A stretch of DNA of 64,000 nt from Channallabes apus (Eukaryota; Chordata; Actinopteri; Siluriformes; Clariidae), in assembly GCA_030522415.1 (NCBI GenBank), contig CM060120.1, positions 34,921,383 to 34,985,382 on the forward strand, in the 5' to 3' direction. The notes under the pieces were generated by a model, which was not told the origin of the DNA, searched no databases, and saw only the letters and a list, made by a program, of their open reading frames with translations. Made by a program: the position numbers and the translations under genes. Shown here one piece after another: positions 1 to 12,873 of the stretch (its first letter is position 1; every line of letters begins with the position of its first letter).

Positions 1-849
1 GGTGTCGTGTACTGCTGAAGTGCTCGATGTGTTTAACTCACTGTATCCCTGGTTACAGCTGATCCGATCTGAGCGTAGGTTTCAGTAGTGTTTTTTTGTT
101 TTTCTCTTTTCCTTTTTTAAGAAAAAAAAAATTAGAGCTCTAATTAGAATTGTACACTTTAAGTATAATCTAATTGTTTTATTTTGTTGTCTTATTTTTA
201 TCTTGTGTGTGATGTGGACTAAGAAAGAGGACTGCCTACAGGGACCAATGTCTTGCCAAAAAAAAATTTAAATGAAAAAAAAAAAATAATAATGATAGCA
301 GGAAAGAAGAAGAAAACCACGCCCTAGCTAGGGCTCTAATGCTTTTGTGCCTTTATGCAAAACCTTTCCCTGACTCTCGGAACATAAGGACTACGTTTGT
401 CTGCAAGAACGCTTTCAAGCCAAGCTTTTTGGAAGCTTCCCAGCATCTTCAGGAACTTTTACGACTTTTTATTTTTAATCATGTAAAATCCTATAAAAAG
501 GAAAAAAAAATGTCCGATCCAGTTCCACTCATTTAGTCAGATAACCTGTGGGTTCCAGACCACCTGAATCATGTCATGATCGATCATCCACACGGCACAA
601 CTGCTGAAAGGCTTTCGTTCCATTATGTGTCAAAAAACTAAAAAAAAAAAAAAAAAGTTTCATTCGTTTGCAGTTTGACTTGGATGCATTGGTTTCTGTA
701 AACACTTTCTCCCAAAAATCCTTCTCACGGAAAAAGAAGGATTCAAATATATATATTTGACTAAAAATAAATAAAAATGATTTAAATGAAATCTTTTTTC
801 AATGTTTGATTCTGATTTTAAAACTTATAGAGCAAGGTCAGGGAAATGT

Positions 850-863
850 CCACAAGAGGGCAG
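850..863 (+). promoter_or_regulatory. CTCF-like site
   Basis: CCACAAGAGGGCAG fits the core of the CTCF consensus well apart from one base. It lies far upstream of wnt11. Occupancy cannot be judged from sequence. Confidence 0.3.
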
Positions 864-1964
864 TGTTGGATTTGTGTTGTGCAGGAAGTTCCTCGTCCTG
901 GAATTTTCTTCAAATGTGTGTGTAATATTTGGTCAAGTCATTGATCTGTGCTTTTATTTTACAGATAAAGTAAATGCATCATGAATATTTTCTTGTGTTC
1001 TGCTTTTCAGGCTTTTTCTTTTTCAGCATTCACAAACTGACTTTTTTTTTTTTTTTCTTTCTAGTTTTTGTTTTTATAAATAAATCCCAAGTCATAAAAT
1101 AATTTGTTAAAAGGCCCACTCTGAAGATAAACACTGTAACCTTAAGATTAAGGACGTATCTGAACTAAAACCTCGGATGTGTCAGAATTTTGTCATCTTA
1201 TTGCACAATTTTTTTTGTTTATTGCGAGAGAATCCTAAAGACTTTATGATCTTATGTGTTGGTGATGCACGAAGTAATGTGAGATAAAGTGACAGTTAGT
1301 TTAGTATCGCTTTGTGCATGGTTATGGTTGATTTATGCTTCTGTTTCGAGTCTATGCAGAGCCCAAGTTGGACGCTAGACAAGCGGCCTAAAACGTGAGC
1401 ATTTCCGCTGGTGTGTTTATCGCACTGCAATTACACCACCAGGCCACTAGTTTCTTCACCACTTACGGGAGTGTTGTTTTTGTTTATTATTATTATTAGT
1501 GTTCATACAGTGGTGGAGCTGATGCACACTAAACAACAAGTAAGTTACTTTTATTAAAATTTCTGAAACAGAGAAAATATTTAGTTAGTCTGGTCCGTGT
1601 TGGTTCGGCTGAAGAAGCCGTACATCCACAGAGGAAGAAATGCAGTTCTGTAGTTGTTGCGGTGTGCATCGCTATGATGTGTTCTTGGGGAGTTGAACGT
1701 CGGGCTACAGTGCAGGATTACGTGGCTATGCGAGACCTATGACAAAACTAAACACTGATTTATACATGTCATGTCTACAAGTTTTACCGAAACCAAATCA
1801 CAGCATCCACATCTACATCACTACATCTACTTCCTACAACATTGCATTGGTTTATTTTTAACGTGATGCGTTGCTCTGCTTATTTATGCGTCGCAGGTTT
1901 TTATGAACGCGTTATGCTGCTTTTCCTCATCGTCACATCGCGTTCACAGCAGCTTTTCTAGCGC

Positions 1965-2200
1965 ATGCTTCATATTGAAATAACCGTAACAATTAAGCAA
2001 CATTATGGAATGAGTCTCCAGTGTCAGTCTTGTAGCACAGGTAGAGCAGTAATTAAGTTTTCTTCTCTCCTCAGGACATCTTTTGCTCCATGGTTTCTCA
2101 GGAACACAACAAGCTGCTATTACATTGTGTGTTTCAGATTAACTTGGAGAGAGAGTGTACAGTCTCTTGTAAATGCAAGAGTGTTTATAGCTGCTATAAT
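1965..2200 (+). repeat. copy of the same dispersed repeat
   Basis: GAGTCTCCAGTGTCAG, TTAACTTGGAGAGAGAG and TTTATAGCTGCTATAATG occur in the order seen at 14130-14400. Confidence 0.55.
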
Positions 2201-2363
2201 GATGATCAAAAATGAACAAGAGGAATGAACGTCTGCAAAATTGTAATCAGTGGCGATGGTCTCATTTTCAATACAATCTCGGTTTCTTTGAAAACACACA
2301 CACAGTTATCCTAACACACCTCCTATTGTGTGTACCTGCACTTCTAATCATGTTCCTACAAGC

Positions 2364-2512
2364 CACTGGTTCTCAACCCAGGTCCTGCAGAACCTCCCGT
2401 CTTCTCGGCTCACCTGATTTAACGAATCGGCTAATTAACAGCTTTTAATGAATAGACCTGAGTGTGCGGTAGCAGGACCGGGGTTCTCCAGGACTGACCT
2501 TGAGAAGCACTG
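2364..2512. mobile_element. short hAT-like MITE
   Basis: A 149-bp element with inverted ends: it begins CACTGGTTCTCAA and ends TTGAGAAGCACTG. These ends resemble hAT (Charlie-type) termini. The flanking octamers, CTACAAGC and CTATACGT, match at 5 of 8 positions and may be a decayed 8-bp target duplication. It has no coding capacity. Confidence 0.6.
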
Positions 2513-4967
2513 CTATACGTGATATTTGGGCTGGAACATTAATAGGTACACCATGACCCCCCCCCCCCCCCCCTTCCCTGACTTCGGAGACTTTTGGGAC
2601 ATTTTGTAGTTTAAACATTAACCATCATGGTGTGTTCCGTCTCTGAAAGCGTGCAGGGGATATTTTCAGGTCCTGCTTTGTCCTGCAAGCAGACGAGGTT
2701 TCTAAGTGAAACAGTTTGCTGCGGAGAAGTAATATATAATACAGCAGATTATTTTGTTCAGTTGTTCATGTCATGGTGGTGTTTTCTTTTTTTTTTCACA
2801 TTTAAATCCTGAATGCTTTATTTGTTCATGTATTTAAAAAAAAAAAAAATTGGCATGAATCCTAGTTGAGTGCAGCACTTCCTACCGCAGCCCTCTCTAT
2901 TCATGCTCTGGGTTAAACAAAGTTAATCATTAATCCTTTAACTCTGGAGCCTTGTTCAGTTTTTTTTTTTTGTTTTGTTCCCGTAGCTTTTCATACAGTG
3001 GGCACGGCCGGCTCGGAGCGTCCGGATGATTTGCAGCACGTCCCTGAAAGAAAAAGAGAACAGATCCATCACGGAATATTGTTTTCAGGGTTAGATCTTT
3101 AAGATGCCACTGAAAAGCAATCACTCTCCCGTTTCACTTTACTCTCGGACCCGGGATTGGCTTCGGGGGCGATGACCTCTGACCTATTTTCAAGATTGTT
3201 GCTTGTGAGAAATGCGGCGGGGTTAGAGAGCAAAGCCGTAGAGGGGCAGTAACGAGGCCTCGCCGCGGTAATTGCGGCCGCAAATCAATCTAAGAAGAGT
3301 GTATTAACTTAATTGTGAAGGAAGGCTTTTGTGCCGCCGCGACAATGCCGAGAGAAAGCCGCGTGCGTTTCCCGAGCTCGACCGTTTACAGTTTTCTAAG
3401 AGCTTCAGCTGAATAACTAAACAACACACACACACACACACACCAGCTCATTTGCTGTAAACGTTGCTATGTTTGGAGCTCTATTGTTACACACATCTCC
3501 ATGATGAACGTCTGTTCCCGGGTGATGTATTAAACGTAAAAAAATAAATGTAAAATAACCCTCCTTAAAACCGATCCCTCATTCGCTGTTTTCCCCAAAG
3601 AGCCGATTTCTACTCAGATCCTCGTCCCTCTCTCGTCTGCAAATGTGTTTTCCATCCTGCTTCAGTACTAGCCTTTTTCCCCCCCTTTCTTCTCCCGGTG
3701 CAATCAATTATTTTTATTTGCGTGATCTCAGACCCCTGTTTCGTCTTCATTATTTCTTACAATCACAACACTCGGACGAGGCCCGGTTCTTCGCAACGTG
3801 TTCGACACGTGTTCATGTTTAAACACCGTGACTAATGAATTTAGGAATCGTATCCTTCTCTCGTCCGAAGGCTCTGATCCGCGTGGAAGCTGCGTCTCTT
3901 ATTAAAGTCTAGAGCTTTAAAGGAAGGCCGCGTTGAGTGATTTGTGTTTTATTTTATAATGAATTCGAGGTCTTTTTGGGTTTGGGGAGTCGGCATGTGT
4001 CTGGCTGAGCTGAGTGATGTGTGATTCCTCGTCAGGAGAGAGAGAGAGAGAGAGAGAGAGATCTGTCGGTTCAGTGTTACAGGTTTAAAGCTGCAGTGGC
4101 TCCTGTCGAAGCTCCGAGCCGCCATGTTGATCTCGCGTCACTCGTCATGTGCTCTCAGGTTTGCTTTAAAGAATCTCAAGGACGTTTCTCTTTACAGGTT
4201 TGTACACACGTCAAACACATCATTAGCCTTCGTACCGTCTCTAAAAAGTGCAATGCGGCGCTGCTTTAGTGTTTGTCTGTCCGGATCCGTCACCGCTCCA
4301 ACGTATCAGCTTCTGATCTCACACCGCCATCGTCACGCCTGCTGCCGCTCAGGTCTGTAATTAGCGGAGAGTTTGCAGCGCATCCTGGAACTCCTGAGGT
4401 CTGCCTTCGCATCAAGGTCGCCTCTACACGACACTTAAGCTTCCGTTATCCTCAAATCTGAAAATGCACGTACTGTAGAATGAGATTTAGCCCCGCCCAC
4501 AAAACTCAGAGCTGAAAGTAAAGACTAAACCCAGTGCATTTTTTATTTATTTATTTATTAGTAAAACAAAAGCAGAACATTTACATTACAGTGTGTGTAA
4601 ACGTTAGTGATTGAAACATGTAGCTGATATTTGATGTAATGTGGCGTCCGAGTCGAGGCCGCACTCAGTGTTCACGATCCTCGCTAAGATCACGCAAAGG
4701 ATTCAGTAGTTCTCACGCTCTTGTTTCTTAAACTGTAAAACCAATTTACTTGTTTGGGAGCGACGTTTAAAAACAAAAATATCAAACTAAAAATCCTCAG
4801 TAGAGTTTCCCTTCACACGCCGAGGCTCTTGTCTCGTGCTCTTGACACTGGGATTAGTCTACGTCCTGTTCCTCACTCTGTCGTTCCGCTGTTCCTCAGG
4901 ACCGTCCCTGCTCTGGGATCTCTCCCGGGAACGCTGTCCGTCAGCTGGAACATGGCTTCTCCAGCAC

Positions 4968-4970
4968 ACC

Positions 4971-5001
<31 letters not shown>

Positions 5002-5027
5002 ACACACACCACCACCACCACACACAA
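4968..5027. repeat. compound C-run / (CA)n / (CCA)n repeat
   Basis: A C homopolymer of about 20 bases, then (CA)n, then CCA triplets. The proline- and histidine-rich short frames read here are products of the repeat. Confidence 0.9.
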
Positions 5028-6677
5028 GGGCCTGATTGTTGGCGTTGCCGTCGGTGTGAAAGCGAAATCCCTTTGTGTTTGTCTCGTGAGCTTCATCCCA
5101 TCAGCAAACGGCTTCATCTCCCCCGAGAGCCGCGGCCTCGTTTACACGCGGGATTATTCCTGAGCTCCGAACGTCTCGTTCCTGCAGCACAGGAATTTTA
5201 ATGCAAAATTTATCAGCTGCATCTCGCCGCGGCTTAAAACCTCGTCTGCTTTATCAGGAGTTATGAAAACTGAGAGGATGAGCGGAGACGCGGGTTTTTG
5301 CTCTCGGCTACGAGAACGAGCTCCGCCGTGTGTGTGTGTGTGTGTGTGTGTGTGGACGTCATTAGACGTTAGCTAGAGGACAGGAACTCAGAATCTGACC
5401 TTTGAATCTAATCTTTCGTGTGTCAGCAAGAGCTAAAGGTTTAATTCCTCACAGGTTTTGTTTAGTAAGAACAAAATAATGAGCAGTAAGTTAACAAGGT
5501 AAGTGTGTATTACAAACAACAACACACTCGTAGGGAAAGTGGTTCTTTTAAGTGTAATTAAAGCTTTCTTTACCTCCTAGCAAAACCCGTCTCATACCCA
5601 GGCGCGGTCAGACGTTTAGCGTTTCGCTAATCTACCTTTCTTCTAATCAAAACAAATCTAAAAATGTTTGATTTCTTAATGATCCGCTGAACACATTAGT
5701 TCTGAAAGGTATCAGTGTTAAACTCCTGACGGGTTCTCGCTGTGCAGAACAACACGGCGCAAAGAGAGAACTCGCAAAAGAACTCTTTGCTGTAGAATTG
5801 AGGAGAACATTTTCATGGAGCGGTCCTGGGTTCTCCCCGAGGGAAAAGCGAAAGAACCTTTAAGGCACATTGTTTTCTTTTTAATTAGAGGGACCACAGA
5901 GGTGAGGGTCATGCTAACGAGAGGGCGAGCGCTAGGCTAACAGGTCGTTTAAGCACAAATCAACCTCCAGAGAACCGAGGTGAAAGCCCCACCTTCCTGT
6001 CACTGACTTACAGAACCAAAGTTCATGAAATCACAGGTCAAAGGTCAGCTCCATCGGAGCGGCTTGAGCGGAACCCTGGAGCTGCGTGACCTCGTGTTCA
6101 CAAGACCGAGTGGCCCGGTGCTCGGAACCAGAACCGCACTCCCAGCCTTACGTCTTCACCACCTCCAAACCGGGTCGAGCCTCATCACCAACATCTCTCC
6201 TGTAACACACACACACACACTGGGTCACCTCACACCACACATTCTCACACAGCTTCTCTCTCTCTCTCTCTCTCTCTCTCGTCCTCTTACTCTCTTTCTT
6301 TAGGCTTCAGCACGACTCGTTTTCTCTTTCTTTATCTTTTCTTCTCTCTCTCTGTCCAAAGCACTCTTTTCTTTTTCTTCCTCACTTTCTCCTTCTCTAT
6401 AAATGACCTGAGTCTCTATACACCGTGCGTTCTGACAGTCTGCTGAACGTCGCTCGAGTACTTTTATGTAAAAATGTTATTTAATTTAAAGGAATGTTTT
6501 TTCTTTAATGCATTTCGCAGGTTTTCCGGAGACAAAAATCAGATACAACGCGACACTGTGCGATATTTAATAAATAAAAACATGAGTGAGAATAATAATG
6601 AGGTTCATTAAGTGTATATTTCCCCATAACCTCGTCTACACCTCTACTGCAGAGGGATTTTTTAAATGCATGTTATA

Positions 6678-6681
<4 letters not shown>

Positions 6682-6754
<73 letters not shown>
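6682..6754. repeat. (GT)n(TA)n compound microsatellite
   Basis: About 34 bp of GT followed without a break by about 40 bp of TA. The pair is prone to unusual DNA structure and to length change. Confidence 0.95.
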
Positions 6755-6760
<6 letters not shown>

Positions 6761-7420
6761 ATAAAATGTTTCTTACTTTCTCTTTCTGTTTTAAGAGAGA
6801 ATCTCTTTTAGATTAACTTCTCTTCTCTTCTGTTTTTTTCGTTCTTTTCATTTTTTGAAACATGTTTCTTTTGAGTTTAGTATTATGTGCTTCAATACAC
6901 TTATATTTTCTGTTTCTCTCTGTTTTTCTTTCCCTTTCTTCCCACCATTCTCTCTCTTTTATTCTCTTTGTGCTGCAGATTTAAACAGAAGTGTGTGTGT
7001 GTGTGTGACCTGTGGGGGATTAGGGCAGAAATCCTGAGAGAACTGCACACTCCTCCGCTCCTCCACTTCAGGAGCATTAGCGCTGTGTGCCGCTGATTAA
7101 TCGTGTGGCTTTAAGGATGCGGGTCGGGCCGAGCTCGGCTCTGAGAGGGGTTTACCTGCTGAGTCCGAGTGATTGGGAGCGATCGAGTTACAGCACTGTC
7201 GGGTTTAGTGACCCCCCACTAGCCCAGCCCCCCCCCCCCTGTCTTTCAGCTCCTCATAACCCGGTTCTGATTTCTTCTCTCTAATCCCGGCCCAGGCGGA
7301 TCGATCAGAACCAGATGTGGTGGCACAAGTTATCTATTGTTCCGTCCTGTGGCCACTTTGTGCCCCTTAAAGCTCCACGGCATGAGTGTGTTCAGCATCG
7401 GGGCCCGAGCCTTTACCTCC

Positions 7421-7423
<3 letters not shown>

Positions 7424-7468
<45 letters not shown>
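7424..7468. repeat. (GT)n microsatellite
   Basis: About 22 uninterrupted GT units. Confidence 0.95.
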
Positions 7469-7469
<1 letters not shown>

Positions 7470-8621
7470 CGTTCCTACTGTCTCAGGTGCAACTTCACTC
7501 AGCTTTTAGAACGTCCTCACCAGGTCCTTGAGAAGTTCTGGCTGTTTGTCTCACTCACACACCCACACACACACAGAAGAACCGCTTCATTACCCCGTCC
7601 TGATTGTGGCTAATGGAATTAAGCTCAGGTTCACTGCGGAAGCCATTTTGCTTTCTAACACGGGAAGCGTCCCAGGACGACGGTAATGAGAACATCGCCT
7701 CAGTACACACCCTCTCGAACCACCTCTCACCAGAGGACCTCAGCTTTCATCTTGTTATTCAGGAAGCAATCAAATGTTTAGGAACACACACACACACACA
7801 CAGAGGGAGAGCGAGGTCTGTACAGATTTGCTCCCTCTTGTTGGACTCGTGTCTCACGTGTCTCATGCTGACCCGTGTCTCATGCTGATTCAGGAACAAG
7901 ACACCAGTGTTTCCGTCCTACACGTCCTCGTTTCTGTCACCTGTTCTATTGTTCACAAGCGCCAAGATCAAAGACGGACACCAGAGAAACACTGCACTGT
8001 GGAAGCTGGGAACGCTGGACGCGTGGGGAGAAAAAGAGGCGTCTAGGAGACACACTGAGGTTTTTGTTTGTTTTCGATAGAACTGAAACGAGACAAAACA
8101 TAGAAAGGAAATCTTTCTGCTGGATTTCTATGTCTAACGGCTCTAGCCTCAGTGTTAAAGAGAAACAGATTACTTTTAGAACACTTAAAGGTTCTTTTGC
8201 TTGTCTGTAGGTCCAAGGTCATCTCCTGCCACAAGGTCATAACCTTTAGAGTTCATGTACGAGGTTTTCTAAGGGCGTTTTCACATTAGTAACGATTGAT
8301 TCGTACCTGCTCAGGAGCGATTGCTCCATTCAAAGAATTCGGAGGAGGAGGTGGACGGCACTGACGGCGTCGTGTCTCAGGTACGCTTGTCTTCTGGTTC
8401 TGATTCGATCCACACTCGTATAATTTTCCGGGATGGAGCGCAGAATGATTGTGTGAACCAGACTTTGGGGTGAAGTGTTGTACGGAACCCTAATTGTATC
8501 CACAACTTAGCATAAAGACTTAATGCCAAAACGTTATAAGAAACTTCTGCTAGTCTGGAATCTCCAGCACAGACGATGGACGAGACACGGCACCATGTAG
8601 CAGATGAGTAGCACATTTACA

Positions 8622-8625
<4 letters not shown>

Positions 8626-8676
<51 letters not shown>
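8626..8676. repeat. (CA)n microsatellite
   Basis: About 25 uninterrupted CA units. Confidence 0.95.
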
Positions 8677-8678
<2 letters not shown>

Positions 8679-9283
8679 CAGTTATGTTGAATAGTCTGTT
8701 TAGCCGCGGTGTTTTAGCGTCTCTACAGCGCCGCGACCTCAGAGTGACCGACGCCGGACAGGACCTTGTTCTCCGCACCGCGGCTCGAGTCGCCAGTGTC
8801 CCCGCAGCCATTGAAGTCCACAGGACGTGTTTAGACAAGCGCCTCTCATCTGCTACATGAAAGAAAGACGAGGCCTACGACGAGGAGGAGCGCTCCGAAA
8901 CAAATGGCACCCTCTGAAGAGCAGCAGCTTCGGTGGCCTCGGGAACCTTCTGCTCCTGCTGAGACCGATTCTCTTCGGGTGTGTTTGCACAACTGCGCTT
9001 ACACACACACACACACACACACACATACAGAACAGACTCACTCATTTAACAAACCAGACAGTAATGAGATATCAGGACAATGCGTCATGCAAACACTGAT
9101 CTGAGACTCCGAGTGTTGAACATTTTCGCGTTCAGAACTTCCTGCGCAAATAATAAACGTTTATATTTAAGCGGTTGAAAATTAGACAATCTGTTCATGT
9201 GGCGTCTCGTTGTGGATGTTTATTTGATTAAATGCTTCGATAAAATGTGAGAAATTTTCAAAAGAAAAGCGGCTCGAGTAAAC

Positions 9284-9312
9284 GGAGGAGGAGGAGGAGG
9301 AGGAGGAGGAGG
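9284..9312. repeat. (GGA)n microsatellite
   Basis: About nine GGA units, a purine-only tract. Confidence 0.9.
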
Positions 9313-9746
9313 GTATTTACTGCAGCCCGAGTGATGGATTCCAACTCAGTTCAAACAGTCAGGCAGCAGAAGCCTCTCCATCTCACTCACACACACACAC
9401 ACACACACACACACTGCTGGGCTTTTGATGTCACACACTCATTCCTGCTCTGTTTGTGCTGCAATAACAGACTTTTGAAGACACAAAGCCGCTTGAACGG
9501 CATCTGAGACGGAGAATGTTTGCTTTCTGTGTTCGTCGTGTTTATAGACCATTTTTACATTTTCATTTTCCAGCTTTTTATTTTTGTTATAATTAAACAT
9601 GTCCTGTAGAATCTCGGCTTATATAAAGAGTGTTTAAGGTAAAAATGTGGACTCGATGTTCTGTGTATTTGTTGTAAGATGAGTGAAAAACAAGACGAAC
9701 GAGTTTAACGATGAGATGAAAAGCAAAAACAACTCACTTGAGTTCT

Positions 9747-9823
9747 GTCTCTCTGTGTGTCTCTCTCTCTCTCTCTCTCTGTCTGTCTGTCTCTCTGTCT
9801 CTCTCTCTCTCTCTCTCTGTTTG

Positions 9824-9856
<33 letters not shown>

Positions 9857-9901
9857 GTTTGTCTCTCTGTGTCTCTCTGTCCCTATCTCTCTCTCTCTGT
9901 T
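9747..9901. repeat. imperfect (CT)n/(CTGT)n tract
   Basis: About 155 bp built almost wholly of CT with GTCTGT interruptions. It is pyrimidine-rich and gives spurious Ser/Leu-rich frames. Confidence 0.95.
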
Positions 9902-10351
9902 TAACTGACATGAAAGTGGTTTTAATCATAAACGGTCCACTGTAGACGAGCACACGCTGTTCTCCTGTCGAAGTCCACGGCTTCCTTAATAAATGACAAA
10001 AAAAAAACCTGTCGTTTTCAATAACACTGGATGTTAAATGAAAACCCGATCCTTCTCTGATCCTCTGGACTCCTCAGGGTCAAAAGTTGCCCGTGTTTAT
10101 GTGAAATAAATATTAACAAGCTTTTATTTACTCCTCCTTCCTGAACACAGTCAGCGGCTGCACGGCTCTGAAACTGGAGACTCCTTCCACTGATGATCCA
10201 CAGAAATCTTCACCGGATCAGCGGCAGCACACATCTCCGTGATCGAGCCGCTGCCATGGAAACGATACCGCGTCAGGTTAACAGCATACTGACAGGACTG
10301 CAGTCAAAGAGACTTAATCCAGACCTGAGGACCAATCAGTACTCGGCATTC

Positions 10352-10353
<2 letters not shown>

Positions 10354-10389
<36 letters not shown>

Positions 10390-10463
10390 AGGTTGCAGTC
10401 TAGTGTTTTAGATCAAGATGTCTACAGGTGATGTCAGAGCTCCAGTCATGTAGAGACTCACCT

Positions 10464-10500
<37 letters not shown>
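10354..10500. repeat. (GA)n and (CA)n pair
   Basis: GA at 10354-10388 and CA at 10465-10500, separated by unique sequence. Confidence 0.9.
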
Positions 10501-10502
<2 letters not shown>

Positions 10503-10834
10503 GATCCTCCGCTCCTTCGGAGGTGTTAATCCTCCACTCCAGTGCGTTTACACAGTGTGTGAGTGAGTGTAGGCTTAAATTTGACCTTCTGGTCATCATA
10601 CAGGAACCTGGGCTGAGCCTCGAGCCGTGTGCACAGACACCATGACAGCAGCCCCATGACATCATAGTGTGTGAAAGCTCCTATAGTTCTTCTTTTCCCC
10701 CAATCATCCGGGGCTTTGTGATAATCAGCGCACAGGAAGGAAATCTGCTGAGATTAGGACACCTGAGCAACAAGAAGTCAGTTCTTTTGGGTTGTTTGCA
10801 AAACACACTCGATGGAATTCGATGTACTCCTCCT

Positions 10835-11307
10835 CAGTGGTGTCAAAAGTATTCACACTCATTACTTGAGTAGAAGTATAGATACTAGGGTTTAAAAAGA
10901 CTTCTTTAGAAGTTGACTCAAATTTTTTACTCAAGTAAAAGTGTAAAAGTACTGGTTTCAAAACTACTTAAAGTATAAAAGTAACGTGAGGGGGAAAAAA
11001 GCATTAAGGATAAAAGCTTAGGCTGTGTTATGTTTATACTTCTCATCCAACCACAATCGAATTTGCTCCATCCGGATGATGCGATTTTTTTGTTTTTGTT
11101 TTTTTAATGACAAGCTGAAATAAAATAGGAGTAACGAGGCTATTTTTAAAATGTAAGGAGTAGAAAGTACAGATAATTGCGTGCAAATGTAAGGAGTAGA
11201 AGTAAAAAGTCGGCTGAAAAATAATTACTCCAGTAAAGTATAGATACCCAAAATTTCTACTTAAGTAAGGTAACGAAGTATTTGTAAGTCGTTACTTGAC
11301 ACCTCTG
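10835..11307. mobile_element. complete hAT-like MITE with 8-bp target duplication
   Basis: The element starts CAGTGGTGTCAA and ends TTGACACCTCTG, which are inverted copies of each other with one mismatch. It is flanked by identical octamers CTCCTCCT at 10827-10834 and 11308-11315. An 8-bp duplication and CAG-type ends mark the hAT superfamily. The 473-bp interior is AT-rich and rich in AAGTA-type strings, and has no transposase frame, so it is non-autonomous. The undamaged duplication suggests a fairly recent insertion. Confidence 0.85.
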
Positions 11308-12179
11308 CTCCTCCTAGATGATCGCCACCAACGCGGGCCAAGGTGACCTCAAAACATTGAGGATGCAAAATTGTGCAGTGGAGAGGATTGTAGTCTCACA
11401 GCCGCAGGGTTCCTGGTGCTCGACCCTCAGCTCAGGTCTCCAGGATCAGCTCCAGCTCCATCACCTCCCCGCTGGTGAGCCTTCATCATGTGTGGAACGG
11501 AATTTCTCACAAAGAAAAAACTGCTAATATGACTTCAGGCTTATTCAGCTAAGTGTGAGTGTGTGTAGTAATCAAGGCAGAGAAAAAAAAAAGAGTCAAT
11601 CAGGATACGGATCTGGAAATACTGAGGTTTTTAAGAGAAAGAGTCCACAAAGCCCCGCCCACTCTCCCTAAAGCCAGGGGTAAAACCAGTGACATGACGC
11701 CCACGCTTCCTGTTACAGTAAACGAAGAATGCTTTGAGGTCATTAACCTGAAATAAGATCCTACAAGATAACATCAGACAAAATCAGTCCATCACACTGA
11801 TCTGGACGAGAAGATACAGCATCTCGGTAACGGTGATATTTAAAGCTTAAATGCCGTAATGAATGAAGATTTGGAGGAAATCAGGAGACCTGAAGAACTT
11901 ACTGATGGACATTAAAGAGATGCTGATGTCGCTGCTGATCCGCGAAATGTGTTTCATGTTCCTGAGGCAGGAGGAAAACCATGTGGAGAGTGAGTGAGTG
12001 TGTGTGTTCGGTTTAAACCTCCACGGTGCTCTGAGTAAACAGTGTGTGTGGCTTCAGGAGACGTGGCAGAGGAAGTGGTGCATCTGGGGATCTGATGATG
12101 CTTCAGATCAAAGAAGGAGAACATCACCGAAATAAATATAAACCCTGAAGGTGATTAATTTAAGAAAAAGTAATGGCAT

Positions 12180-12222
<43 letters not shown>

Positions 12223-12367
12223 TATCATCGCAGAGAATCGAGATGAATCGAGGCAGAAGTTTTCCAGCACGTTTGGAAGCCGCATGTTTCTTTCCGTGAC
12301 TCATTCTGTAAGGCGTGCTGGCTGGCTTTGCCCCCTGTGAACTGGCCCAGGGTAGGTCTGTGTGTGT

Positions 12368-12410
<43 letters not shown>

Positions 12411-12842
12411 TGCTCGGCCAGTGGTTCAAAGCGGGCAGGAATTGAGAGCCTGTGTGTTAAAACGGCAGCACAGACGCTCCATCGCGCCTGGGGTTCATCT
12501 TCAGCTCCTCGTGACCCGGTAAACAGGTTTTGAGCGGTTCGCAGTCCGGCGTCGCTGGATGTTTCTCGCTTTCCTCACGAGGACGCGCGTGGGTGTTAGT
12601 TTCTCACCTCTGTCCAAGTTCACTTTCAAAACAGGGCCTCCGGGTCCTACAGTCGGAGCAGAGATCATTTCAAAGCATCACACCGATGTACAGAGGATTT
12701 TATAAACACACACTCCAAACCATCTCGCTCCAGCTCCAGGCTCACAACATCTAAATAACCAAACACACACACACACGTTTTATTCCTCTTGCACTGCAGC
12801 AATTCACAAACCATTATTATTTATTATATTTATCAAAGCACA

Positions 12843-12873
<31 letters not shown>

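Larger units (their letters stand above)
1..2363. other. upstream flank, no gene supported
   Basis: AT-rich with homopolymer A and T runs. The first kilobase resembles a 3' UTR (several AATAAA-like strings, and ATAAAGTAAATGCATC near 965), but no coding exon precedes it in the window, so this stays a guess. A dispersed repeat copy lies at about 1965-2200. Confidence 0.3.
2521..10834. other. upstream flank with microsatellites
   Basis: No exon was seen. A C17 run is at 2557-2573. A GC-richer block at 3236-3360 contains the palindrome TTGCGGCCGCAA (3272-3283) and TAATT motifs and may be regulatory. Microsatellites include GA at 4036-4060, GT at 5328-5354, 7424-7468, CA at 8626-8676, 9001-9025 and 9387-9413. 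A dispersed repeat copy is at about 10050-10320. Confidence 0.4.

Noticed and set aside
1..1000. 3' UTR of an upstream gene
   Set aside because: The composition fits, but there is no coding exon or stop to anchor it, so it is described only as a possibility.
7315..7613. Three overlapping Cys/Val-rich frames
   Set aside because: Translations of a (GT)n microsatellite. The same applies to His/Thr-rich, Ser/Leu-rich and Arg/Glu-rich frames throughout the window.
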